From positions 372,001 through 436,000 of the forward strand of contig JAALGZ010000008.1 in assembly GCA_015227615.1 (NCBI GenBank): a stretch of 64,000 nt of DNA, written 5' to 3'. Positions 35,747-45,472 of this stretch are shown piece by piece (position 1 is the stretch's first letter; each line of letters begins with the position of its first letter). The translations under genes and the position numbers were made by a program. Origin of the DNA: Labyrinthula sp. Ha. Taxonomy: Eukaryota > Sar > Bigyra > Labyrinthulida > Labyrinthulaceae. The notes beneath the pieces were generated by a model that saw only the letters and a program-made list of their open reading frames with translations, was not told the DNA's origin and did not search any database.

Positions 35747-37085
35747 TTAAGAAAATCTTTGCTTGCTTAATACTGGGACATCCAACAGTCTCTAGGTAGT
35801 TCATTACCTAAATTTCAATTAAAATATTTGCGTCATGGATAATACAGAATGGGTTTTTGGGCGGCTACAAAATCGAAATTTTGTTTAAGAAAACTTAATT
35901 TTTCCTTCTAAGATACCAGAATGTAAAAAGAACCTGGCATGGAAGCAAAAACTCTGTGTTGGCTAATAGACTATATAATCATATAGAAAGCATTAAGTTA
36001 TAGAATTAATCTATTAGTAGAAACTAAACACTAGGACTTAAGGAGCAACCAAAGCGAAGTTGCGAGTATATCATGAAACTTAAAAAAATAAATATGGTTG
36101 GGTTGTTTAATGATAGCATACTACGTTTGCGAATAACTATTTTAATTTAAAAATTCATTTTATAAATATCATTCATGACAAGTAAACAATTGCTGTTCCC
36201 TTAGTTGAAGCCATCTCTCGGAAATTTTCTAATACTTTTCTCGGTTGTTGCAACAATGAAGATAAAATAGTACAATTCAAACAGGTTTTCGATAAGGCAG
36301 CAGGTTTTCAAACCTAATCTTTAAAATATTTATTTTAAGGTGTAGAAGTATGGTTAGAATTCTTAATCGACAATTATGGTGTTTATTTGCTCTACCTCGA
36401 AGGAATTCAGGCGATGTTAAGGAAAGCCAGATTTCCTTTATCCTCTTCCTGCAGTTTCAATAGCCACAAACATTTGCAAAAAGTTGTTTTTATGACATAT
36501 ACCCGGCTTACCGTAGAAGATTGAGGAAAAGGTCATATGAAGTAAGAAATGACATGAACAATTTTATTCTTGGTGATGGTTTCATTGCTTCTTTGAGTGC
36601 TGCAAGTACTTGTTGAACATATATACTCAAAGTGTAAGGATTCCAATGCATGTTATAAGTATGGAGATTATGATCAAGGTCTTATTTTTTCTCTCTTCTC
36701 TTCTGAACCCAAGAAGAACTAGTTTGCTTCCAAGCATTATATGAGGCATGTGCTCTCTTCCCTTTTTAAGTTTCGTTATTTAACTTTTATTGAAGTTATT
36801 GATAACTAGCTTTCCATTGTCTTTAGATGTTTTCATATCTCAAAAGTGTCAATGATTTCCTGTAGTGCCGATTAAACAACCTCTGTTGCTCACAGATTAG
36901 TAGACCACAGCTCACTGAGTGCAGGTCGATCCCACCAAGAAAGCTTTTGAAGACAAGTTTTACTTACTAGAGGTTACCTTCTTATAAAAAGTAAATATAG
37001 AATGTATCACTAACTACTACCAGTGCTCACTCAATAGCTTGATACTTGCACTAATAGCTTTGTAGTAACTATTCGGGACATTGTA

Positions 37086-37121
37086 TGCCCAATGCAAATT
37101 GCCCAAAATTAAAGTGCCCAA
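37086..37121 (+). promoter_or_regulatory. Three TGCCCAA heptamers before the J-protein gene
   Basis: TGCCCAA occurs at 37086, 37100 and 37115, spaced 14-15 bp, ending about 10 bp before the ATG at 37131. The same heptamer lies 35 bp upstream of the gene at 24288. Position and regular phasing suggest a core-promoter or initiator-type element. Confidence 0.4.
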
Positions 37122-37130
37122 AAATGTAAA

Positions 37131-37631
37131 ATGCAAAAGATCTCTATTCAAATACTAAACAGAGTTCAGAACAAGGTTTTCCATAAACGAAGTATAACAC
37201 ATTATGAGACACTTAATATTCCCCAAAACTGTTCCCAGGAAGAAATAAAAACAGCTTTTCATGAAGCTGCCAAGAAAACCCATCCAGACTCACAATTGTC
37301 AAAATCAGGACAAGACGAGTTTCTCCAGGTTAAAGAAGCATTCGATGTTTTGAGAAATCCAACTTCTCGATACGCGTATGATCAACTAATCGAGCCAATA
37401 GAATTCAAAAGAGCCCCAGTGATGAAATCTTCTGGGAGCTCGCGGTTGTCTCATGTTCATCCAGGATCGTTTCGGGAAACCGCTTCATTTAGAATGCGTT
37501 TAAAAAATATTCCACGAAATGAAGAAGAAAGAAAAAAGATTCTGAAAGAGCGAGAGCTTCCTTTTATGTCATTGAAGCCTTTTGTTGTTCTTCTTCCCTT
37601 AGTTGGATTGTTTAGCTTTGGCTATTTTTGA
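37131..37631 (+). CDS. Membrane-anchored J-domain protein, probably mitochondrial
   Basis: A 166-residue, single-exon protein. Residues 1-22 are basic, amphipathic and free of acidic residues (SIQILNRVQNKVFHKRS), fitting a mitochondrial presequence. The J-domain (about 24-86) begins HYETLNIPQNCSQEEIKTAF, has the essential HPD within KKTHPDSQLS, and ends VKEAFDVLRNPTSRYAYDQL. There is no Gly/Phe or zinc-finger region, so it is a type III (class C) J-protein. A C-terminal hydrophobic segment (about 149-166) would anchor it. It would stimulate an Hsp70 at a mitochondrial membrane. Its TGA lies 27 bp from the stop of the facing eS21 gene. Confidence 0.85.
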   Translation: MQKISIQILNRVQNKVFHKRSITHYETLNIPQNCSQEEIKTAFHEAAKKTHPDSQLSKSGQDEFLQVKEAFDVLRNPTSRYAYDQLIEPIEFKRAPVMKSSGSSRLSHVHPGSFRETASFRMRLKNIPRNEEERKKILKERELPFMSLKPFVVLLPLVGLFSFGYF

Positions 37632-37658
37632 GAATTATTAGAAAGAGACAGGTTAAAA

Positions 37659-37921
37659 TTAAGCTGAAGCTAGTTTTGTTAATGCCATGTCTCCTTCTCC
37701 TTTTGCTCTTATGTATCCACATAACGCAACTGTTTTATTCTTTCCTTTAATCGCTAAACCAGTTTCTGGATCAACTTCCGCTATGGAGATTTGAACAGAA
37801 GCTCTGTCTTGAGAAGTAATAAGTCTGTTTGTCCATGAGCTAAAAAGTAAAAAACGTATAAGCAACTTTACCATTTTCTTGGGATGTATAAATCTACGTT
37901 TTCTCCGTTATCGTTTTGCAT
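37659..37921 (-). CDS. RPS21: Small-subunit ribosomal protein eS21
   Basis: Two exons (37921-37872 and 37839-37659) encode 76 residues; the 32-nt intron (37871-37840) splits a Cys codon. The start MQNDNGENVDLYIPRKC is the family signature. It continues with NRLITSQDRASVQISIAEVD and the core ALCGYIRAKGEGDMALTKLA. The usual length is about 80-85 residues, so the C-terminal tail is slightly short. It is a component of the cytosolic 40S subunit. It shares a 196-bp bidirectional promoter with the complex I subunit gene. Confidence 0.95.
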
Positions 37922-38117
37922 TTTTGTTTTTCTTTTTTATTTGGATCCAACAATTATTTTCTATGCAACCAATTAAATTTCTTGATTCCACCAATCACAT
38001 TTCAATAATTCTTAGTATGTTTTGTTATTGGCTGCAGCAACCAATGAAAGAGGGGAAATCGAAAGATATGATTGGAGGAATAAAACATTCTATTGGTTAA
38101 AAATCGGGGAAGAATAA
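37922..38117. promoter_or_regulatory. Bidirectional promoter with six CCAAT boxes
   Basis: Between the divergent eS21 and NDUFA5 starts, CCAAT occurs at 37969, 37991 and 38041, and its complement ATTGG at 38027, 38071 and 38092. Six copies in 196 bp, several spaced 14-36 bp apart, is the pattern of NF-Y-driven bidirectional promoters of housekeeping genes. The factor is inferred from the motif. Confidence 0.65.
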
Positions 38118-38538
38118 ATGTTTAGAACAAGAGCCTTATTCAATGCAGCCTCAAAAGCTGTAACACCGGTGAAGTCTTCAACTGGTATTGTTGGTATTGA
38201 AGTAATTTTTTCATATTAAAACCACTATTACAGGTTGTACCTAATGCACGGGAAATTCTGATAGATTTGTACAAGAAGACCTTGGAAGAAATTAAGGTAA
38301 CAACCTCTCATTCCTTTTTACTTTGTAGACAGTGCCTCAAGGCTCCGATTATAGGACTTCGATTGAACAAATAACAAGTTATCGACTTTCTGTTGTGGAA
38401 AAAGAAAGTGACATATTCAAGATTGAGGACGAAATCTCCTGTGGACAAGTTGAAGAATTAATCATCCAAGCAGAAGAAGAACTTGACTTGATCCCATTCT
38501 ATTTGAAACAAAACTGGATCTTAGAAACTAAGAAGTAA
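38118..38538 (+). CDS. NDUFA5: Complex I subunit NDUFA5 (B13)
   Basis: Three exons (38118-38201, 38234-38296, 38329-38538) with two 32-nt introns encode 118 residues, close to the usual 116. Family landmarks are STGIVGIEV, then ARE-ILIDLYKKTLEEIK, YRTSIEQITSYRL, the acidic EDEISCGQVEELIIQAEEEL and a short tail. It is an accessory subunit of the matrix arm of mitochondrial NADH:ubiquinone oxidoreductase, so the organism has aerobic-type complex I. The tail is shorter than in animals, where a Trp-rich end follows. The last codons overlap the 3' end of the facing GAPDH-like gene by 11 bp. Confidence 0.93.
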
Positions 38539-39595
38539 TCCATTCTTCTTCTCTTGAAATATGCAAAGCCAGGTCAAGCATTCTAAATCCGTACGCAGCC
38601 TCATTATCAAACCAACCGACAATCCTAATTAACTTTCCGCTTGGAAGAACAATTGTCTCTGTTGAAGTATAGATGACGCTCTCCTTTCTGCCAACAAAAT
38701 CTCTGCTAACCAGCAGCTCATCCGAATATCCAAGCACACTGCCTTCAGTTTCACTTTCCCTTCTAAAAGCTTCATCCACCTCTTCCTTTGTTACTTCCTT
38801 TGTTAACGCCACCTTAAGATCTACATTGCTCACACACTCAATGGGGACTCTTATAGCTATTCCATCAATTTTTCCATCAACTCCATCAAGTACTTTGCTA
38901 ACATTTCGAGCAGCTGAACTTTCACAAGGCATCACGTTTGCTTTTGACGCTCGACCCGACCGCCAATCTCGACCGAGTTGAGCCGGTGAATCTACGACCG
39001 GTTGTATCGCGGTTATCGCGTGATGGTTTGTAGAAAGCACCGACTCAATTCCAAAATTATCACGGAGTACTTTCACCAAAGGTGCAATAGCGTTCGTTGC
39101 GCACGATGGGTTCGATATGATATGGTGACTTTTTGAGTTAGGAACATACGTGTTATGATTTGCTGCAAAACATATAAAAGGAACTTTTTTATCTTTTGCG
39201 GGTGAAGATATGATAACTTTTGAAAAATTGTTCTTCAGAAAAGGTTTAGCCTTCTCATAAGTTCGATTTTTTCCACTGCAGTCCAATAAAATGGTAGGTG
39301 CTTCTGCATTGACAGGATAAATATCTTTTGCTGCAGAATATTTGGAAACACGTATCGTAAACTTATGGTGTTCGTTTGATACACATATTTTGTTCTCTTT
39401 CTTCTGGATGGTAACATCTCTTAATACTTGTTGAACAGAGTCGTGTGTAAAAAGGTAAACTATTTGGTCGATATCAAGATTCGCATCATTTATACCAACA
39501 ACATTTACAGCTACCTTGGATTGAAGAATAGCTCTAAACGTTGCTCTTCCTATTCTACCAAAACCATTGATGAATACACTTATTCTTGTCTCCAT
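38528..39595 (-). CDS. Divergent glyceraldehyde-3-phosphate dehydrogenase paralogue
   Basis: A 355-residue, single-exon protein of full GAPDH length. The NAD fold begins INGFGRIGR (10-17) and Asp is kept in GIND. The catalytic Cys165 lies in SNPSCATNAIAP and the partner His192 in NHHAITAIQ; the anion-site Arg is in GIAIRVP. Many usually fixed residues differ: CTTNC is CATNA, the phosphate-site loop SSTGAAK is ESSAAR, and the S-loop is changed. The catalytic pair suggests it is still an enzyme, but substrate binding may be altered. It may be an erythrose-4-phosphate-type or moonlighting paralogue rather than the main glycolytic enzyme. Its TAG end (38528-38530) lies inside the NDUFA5 coding region. 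Confidence 0.85.
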   Translation of the reverse strand: METRISVFINGFGRIGRATFRAILQSKVAVNVVGINDANLDIDQIVYLFTHDSVQQVLRDVTIQKKENKICVSNEHHKFTIRVSKYSAAKDIYPVNAEAPTILLDCSGKNRTYEKAKPFLKNNFSKVIISSPAKDKKVPFICFAANHNTYVPNSKSHHIISNPSCATNAIAPLVKVLRDNFGIESVLSTNHHAITAIQPVVDSPAQLGRDWRSGRASKANVMPCESSAARNVSKVLDGVDGKIDGIAIRVPIECVSNVDLKVALTKEVTKEEVDEAFRRESETEGSVLGYSDELLVSRDFVGRKESVIYTSTETIVLPSGKLIRIVGWFDNEAAYGFRMLDLALHISREEEWITS

Positions 39596-39619
39596 ATTTT
39601 CTTTTCTTGAATCTTCCTC

Positions 39620-39649
39620 TTCCGGAATATTTCCGGGAATAACGTTATT
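39620..39649. promoter_or_regulatory. GAPDH-like upstream elements
   Basis: TTCCGGAA (39620-39627) and TTCCGGGAA (39631-39639) are near-repeats 11 bp apart. They overlap a perfect 12-bp palindrome AATAACGTTATT (39638-39649). All lie 25-55 bp upstream of the minus-strand ATG at 39595, a likely core-promoter position. Confidence 0.35.
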
Positions 39650-39770
39650 ACCAAGAAATACGGTTCTTTCACATGAATAATTTCCGTTGACAAATAACTC
39701 TAACGATTAACAAACAATTGAAGATACTAAGAGATAGACTAAGTGTATCTCCAGAACAACTAGAGCAGAA

Positions 39771-40124
39771 TTACTCAATATGAGAAGCCACAGGTAGATC
39801 ATTACCACTTTCAGTGCGCGATAGCCTGCTCAACTGACCTTCCACCACATGCTCCACGCCACCTTCGTCGTTAGGGTCGTATACCGTTGCAACCGTTAAA
39901 TCACTAACAGGGTTTCCAAATGCGTCGATTTGTAGTCCTGTTCTCTTTTGGTTAGATCTTTCAGCATACCAACGAATACAGCTAGAAAAAACTACAAGAC
40001 AGCAAAAAACAAAAAGCATTAGTATCAGAGCTATAAAAGAGGACGGAATGGGCTCATCTTCCTCCGGGGAATCTTCTTCCTGCAGTTTTCTTAAACCGCG
40101 AAAGATTGGTAAAGAGTTAGTCAT
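39771..40124 (-). CDS. Small single-pass membrane protein, unknown
   Basis: A 117-residue protein of unknown family. The N-terminus is short and has an acidic stretch (EEDSPEEDEP). It is followed by one strong membrane segment, FIALILMLFVFCCLVVFSSC (about residues 31-50), a basic patch, and an acidic cytosolic or luminal tail ending in SHIE. I start at the ATG at 40124; a GTG three codons upstream is in frame but is not a likely eukaryotic start. It lies upstream of the GAPDH-like gene on the same strand, 175 bp away. It is probably real because composition and codon use match its neighbours. Function cannot be inferred. Confidence 0.6.
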   Translation of the reverse strand: MTNSLPIFRGLRKLQEEDSPEEDEPIPSSFIALILMLFVFCCLVVFSSCIRWYAERSNQKRTGLQIDAFGNPVSDLTVATVYDPNDEGGVEHVVEGQLSRLSRTESGNDLPVASHIE

Positions 40125-43100
40125 GGGGTGCACAAAGAATGGAGTGGTTTTTATTTCTATAAAAAGTTAGAGGAGTATTGTTGAAGTTTCTTTATCTTGC
40201 AATATTCTATATCTTCCTTGTATGTTCTTTTAGTGGAGGTTTTGTTTGTATTGTTTAAGTTGGTCAAAATTGGTATGTGTTCTGCGTAAGTTTTGTACCG
40301 GTTTGTAGGTCTTTGTAGTCTGTTGAAGGTTGTGACTTAAAGGTTACGTAAAAGTTTGAATAGTTGCAATTTGAGACTGTTTTTTGGGAAAGTATCAATC
40401 AGTGTTAAAGTAACATTCTTTGAAATTTCCCAGCTGCTTCGTACTTTCGCGAAACTTGCAGCAAGCTAAAAAATTAAAAAAGAACTTGATCTTAGTAATA
40501 AAAGCTTATTTCTAAGAGTTCAAGTTTGATGTAGTTTTATTATCTATGGTTTAAGAAGCTCATATTTCTTCGCAGAAAAAGGCAATTACAATCTTCATGT
40601 TTACAAGAAAAGTTCGTAGGACTAGAAAATAATAAGTTATACTAACTGTTGGGAGCTTCATCAGAATTAATCTATTTGTATTTCATCAAACTATCGCTAG
40701 TTAATAATATAGCTCATGTTTGTCTCGAGACAACACGTACTCACAGTACAATCTAGATAGAAGATGTCAAAACCTCCAGTATTCTCACATGAGAAACTTA
40801 ACAATTAATAAATTGTTCTGTAAATTATTACTTAATCTGAAATATGAGCATTATATTAAGCTAATATTGAAATGAACCAAATTCTAATGGCCTTCAAAAA
40901 ATGTCTTAGAACAAGGGATTTTGCTAATGTCTAAGTTTCGCTAAGAATAAAGATACCGCGACAATGGTGTTAAGATAGACTTTCCAGTATTATACTTATA
41001 AATACTAATGGTTTTCCATAAATAGAACTGTCTACATTAATTTTCATGGTGTTGTTAGGTTTCGGATAAAGGACAAGAGAAAAATGTGACAATATATGAA
41101 TTGGCCCCCACCAGAAAAAACGAGGTACTAGCTTAAAATCAGGAAAGCAAGCGAAGTAAAACCCAAATTTAATTTCTTTAGGCTAGGATAAGGATAGAAA
41201 GCAAGTGTTCGGAGTATTCGGATAATGGTTCAAGCTTTGTAGCCACCTCTGTGGTTATGTTAACTTGAGTATAATTGCGTTTATTGACTGCTTAGATAGT
41301 TAGGTCACAATAAAATCTCATGATAGGATAAATCTATGAAGATTTATTTTTGCATCTTTTAATTCTTGTAGCTATTATAAGAATAAGGGAGAATCATAAG
41401 GAGATGCTCTGGCCAGTAAGACGAACGGAAACGAATAACTTGTAGCAGCAATGTATATCCCAGGATCGGTATTAGTATGAGTCAAGAAGTCAAGATTTCT
41501 TTTACTATTGAAATGGCTGGGTGAAAAAAAATTATCAAGTTAAGATGCTTTATATCCAAAATGTACACCCTATCTGTAGCATTATTGTATCAAGGCAAGA
41601 AATCTAACAGATAACCAAGTAGTTAGTTGTATAATACAGGAAAAAAGTTAATATCTCCAAATCCATCAGTGTTACTATTGCCTCTTTTCCAACAGAGAAA
41701 GAAAATACATTTAATTAAAGTTTAATCAGTCCTTGGATTAGGTGTTTAATCGTTTGGAGTTCAATAACCTCACTTCAAATGGCATGAGTCTTACAATTAC
41801 CAATTTCCTCTGCTACTTAGAGAAAAATTAGCTAAAATTTATCAAAGTCTCAGAAGCAAGATCTAGCAATTTTGCAAAATTTCTTAATCAACAGCCAAAT
41901 TAGATCTAGTTTTTACAATTTTTGGTTGAATCACATACATGTCTGCACTTGAAGATTCGTCGTAGTTAATGGTATACTAACAGCGTACAAGATACATAAT
42001 CTGTGTTTTAACTAGTGTACTTTCTAAATTGGTTGGATGTAAACTTGATAAATGAATAGAAATAAACCATTATAAAATAATTTGTCAAATTAGAAATTAG
42101 AGATCGTAATACGCTTCTCAAGAATATTGTAATATGGGTTTTAAATGTAGCATCAGAGCTATCACTTAGCTCAGAGAAGTCACGATACAATACTGAACTA
42201 ATTCTGGTGACTTTAAGATCTATCGAACATGTTTCATTAACAAATAAACCACATGTAAACATTGTTTGCGAGTTCTTAGAGTTTGCTCTGAAAGATAACT
42301 TATACCTCTGAACTTAATATGGAAATTATAAATTTTGGACTAGATTCCTGTCTTAACTTAGATAAATACAATAAAGAGACTACATATATTTTCAAAGTAA
42401 AAGGTTCGAGGCGGTACTGGAAGCTATTGATTTTACATTGAAAGTGTGCAAGAATGTATAGAGGACCTGATTTTGTTGGTTCAGTTAATAATATGTTTTC
42501 TTACAAAGAAGATCTACAATAAATTCTACAAGTTGGACAGGATTTTTCTAACAAATTTCGACATAGATTAAGGCCTTATGAATGGAGTTATGATTTGTTC
42601 CAAAGGCATTTGGATCTGCATTTGAGTTAAATGTCCTCATATCGACAGACTGATTCCCCCTGAGCACTTACTTATATGGGACAAGTTGAAGGCCACTTTT
42701 TTACTGTAATTATCAGATGTGAGCTTGATTTAAGGCCGGAAATATTAAGACGTATTGCACAAATAATTATGGCTTAACGAAAGAAACGTCGACCCATAAA
42801 ACACGAAAACTTAAATTATGATAGTTGTCAAAAATTGCAATTTCAGTGACCTTATCGATCAAATTATATATCAGCTATTTAATCATGAACAATTTAGAAA
42901 TATTAGTAATTGCATAGAGGTAGTAGCTTTAAGTGAGATCGTAAAATTCATCCTTTTATCAAACCTCTGTATCTATGTGATATAAGAAATGTATTCTTGA
43001 GAACCATTACAATGTTTAAAACCTATAATCATGAAAAGCCACCTTGCTTTTACCTAAACTAAAATACCAAGGTTCCCAGAAATCACAATACAGTAAATGG

Positions 43101-45410
43101 GAAAGGAAAATTTTTGTCACGATAATAATCTATATTTGAGGTAAGTTCCTGATTAGAATATGTACAAAGAGATACTATTGAGTTATCAAGACCTTTTCAA
43201 GGGTAGTGGAATATGGTTTTTAATGGTACAGAATTGTTACTAGAATGGATACAAGGTCTATAGTTTTAGCTAATTTAAAAATTAAAAAGCAAGCTACAAT
43301 TTCATAGGAACATGAATGTAAATTAAGAAAAGGAAACATTACTTGTGAAACCAGATTGGAGACAGAACTTAACAAGGTGCAGTTTCAAGCAACCTTTAAA
43401 ACTGAATAAATTATTATAGCTATAGTGAGAGAAACATGTTAAAGAATTAAGAAAAAAGAAGGTAAGAAGAGTTAACAATGATAGAGTCCATGTTAGTATG
43501 GATCTAACTAATTACCTGTGACTAGGATGGCGAAAACACTATAGTTATAAAAAATAGTAAAAGAAAGGTGCCGAGCCTGTTTTAGGGATGATTGATTCAA
43601 AAAAGAGATGTAAAATGAGCCTATGCTCTCTTTTAAATCTTCATGCTGGAAAGGGAGCTCATCCGGCCTATGCTGTAAGAACATCGCCCAAAATTTGCGT
43701 AAACCGAGCCAAAATATACATCTTAACTATCTTCGAATAGAATAGTAATATATATATGTACCAAATTATTTTCGGGCTATTGAAATAAGTGATGAAATAA
43801 ACAGGCATTCAAAAAATATTAATTACATGCTTATATTATTTTAGACCACAGACAGATGAAATAAGTGTTACTGATATCAAAGGCTATCTTGGGGAATGTC
43901 ATTTAAATATAACACAAATGCCAAGAGAATATACCGACAACTTGTATTTAACGGCTACCCTTAAGTCTTAAATGTTCATAATCCATGTATTTAAACGAGT
44001 TTTTAAAGACAAATAACAATTTCTGTAGATTGTTTATCAATATTCAATCAAATAAGTCCTTCCACACCTTTCTTATGTGACCGGCTTTGAAGAGAACATT
44101 TTGCACGTCTTTTATCTAAAACTCTAGTCACAGTAAACTATGTCTTGTTTATTACAGGTTCTAAGCCCAATATCAGTTTCCAACTTGAAAGGATATGTTT
44201 TCTTATGTTTCTTTTTACAATTTACTGGTTGGAGATAAACAACTCATGAAAACTGAGTCCATATAACCTTTTTTCTTTTTCGTGACCAACTTGATTATGC
44301 ACTTCCAATGGTAGTAATCTTAATAACTTTATTATAGAAAAATGTATGTCAGTTTCTTAATGGTGCTTGTGATTTTCATAAGATAATTATGTGGGAACTA
44401 ATTTCTAGAAGCATGTTATAAAGGAAAATATACCTGTACCTAAGTAAAACTCTTATCAGGCTAAACTCGTTAAGTTAAGCATAAAGAGGAACAAGAAACC
44501 ACATAGATTAAAAACATGCCAATAATTGGATTAATGATAACTTTATGTGCTAAAGGTTTTTGAGAGTAACTAACTCTAAAATCACTTCACAAGCATAGAT
44601 TTAGCTGGTAATATTCTGCTTTAAAGGACAATACCTACAAGTGTAGTCCAAGCTCTTATAGTTTATTTACATAATGTACTAACTTATCCAAAATTAATCG
44701 ACTGTATTAGAATAAGAAATCTAATATATTTAAATACCCCCATAGTATCAACATTTTTTTTCTTTCTTCGAGAAAATAAATTATTTCAGGCCAATTAGGC
44801 GGGTTAAAAAGATACGGTGCAATTTGAAGAACAATGAATAAATTTGGTGCACTCTTACACGGCGAAGTACTTTAAAACTGAGCTAAACCTTTATTTCTAC
44901 AAAAAAAAAATTAAGCTAATCTCTATTTTTATTTTTGAGCAGGCAGGTATCTTTTTGTTCAAGAAAGAGTACGCAACAGATGCTTATAATGGTTTCTCTA
45001 CCATTGCATAACCCTAAACCTTTCATAATTTAGAAAACTTGGGATTAAATTAAGCATTAAATTAAGTTTTTATAAATGAAATTATCTTATTTCTCTATAG
45101 AGCCAAACAGCAAATGCTATTTGTACATTATTTGGAACATATTCCACTGAGATTGCTATTCTATGAAAGTGTGGAAAACCTTGAAGTACCGCTAGTTAGG
45201 CGGTTTCGTAGACTGGATACGAAAAAAAAAAGACAGAAATTATTTCCATTCATTTTTTTTAATTTAATCATATTATTATTACTTGAGGGACCCTTGTTTA
45301 ACCAGATTTCTGCTTCTTTATTTCTCCAACTAGTAGAAGGAAAGAAATTGCAAATATTTCAATATGGCATTACCCTTAATAATCACGTTATGCCCATTTG
45401 TAACTGTCTT
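40125..45410. other. Gene desert, 5.3 kb
   Basis: No supported gene. Frames are short throughout. A 102-codon frame with an ATG at 45114 is listed separately as doubtful. The sequence is AT-rich, and I see no tandem arrays, terminal repeats or reverse-transcriptase-like translations. Confidence 0.55.
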
Positions 45411-45422
45411 ACGTCAGCTTAA
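45114..45422 (+). CDS. Doubtful 102-residue open frame upstream of ABCD gene
   Basis: An ATG-started frame encodes a basic stretch (RRFRRLDTKKKRQK) followed by one hydrophobic segment (FIFFNLIILLLLEG). No family is recognised. It stops 50 bp before the ABCD ATG and overlaps a likely promoter element, so it may be chance. An acceptor-like CTATAG lies just before it. Confidence 0.2.
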   Translation: MLFVHYLEHIPLRLLFYESVENLEVPLVRRFRRLDTKKKRQKLFPFIFFNLIILLLLEGPLFNQISASLFLQLVEGKKLQIFQYGITLNNHVMPICNCLTSA

Positions 45423-45454
45423 AACGCAGTCTTCCACGTCAGCGTATAACCAAT
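45411..45454 (+). promoter_or_regulatory. ABCD promoter: paired ACGTCAGC and a CCAAT box
   Basis: ACGTCAGC occurs at 45411-45418 and 45436-45443 in the same orientation, 25 bp apart, followed by CCAAT at 45450-45454, all within 65 bp of the ATG at 45473. ACGTCA is a typical bZIP (CRE-like) half-site. Regulation by a bZIP factor is an inference. Confidence 0.45.
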
Positions 45455-45472
45455 CCCAAACCAAATCATAAA

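Larger units (their letters stand above)
32290..37085. other. Gene desert, 4.8 kb
   Basis: No confident gene. A 142-codon frame on the minus strand (35746-35318) has no ATG at its head, follows a stop directly, and gives a basic protein I cannot place; it may be an exon fragment. Landmarks are a (TC)n microsatellite at 35076-35098, a C9 run at 34945-34953, inverted repeats near 33.1 and 34.3 kb, and a GC-richer patch around 36.9 kb that is not a tRNA. Confidence 0.5.

Noticed and set aside
36830-36980. GC-richer stretch with a GGTCGATCCC phrase, tRNA-like T-arm
   Set aside because: The T-loop is one base short, no matching acceptor, D or anticodon stems could be formed on either strand.
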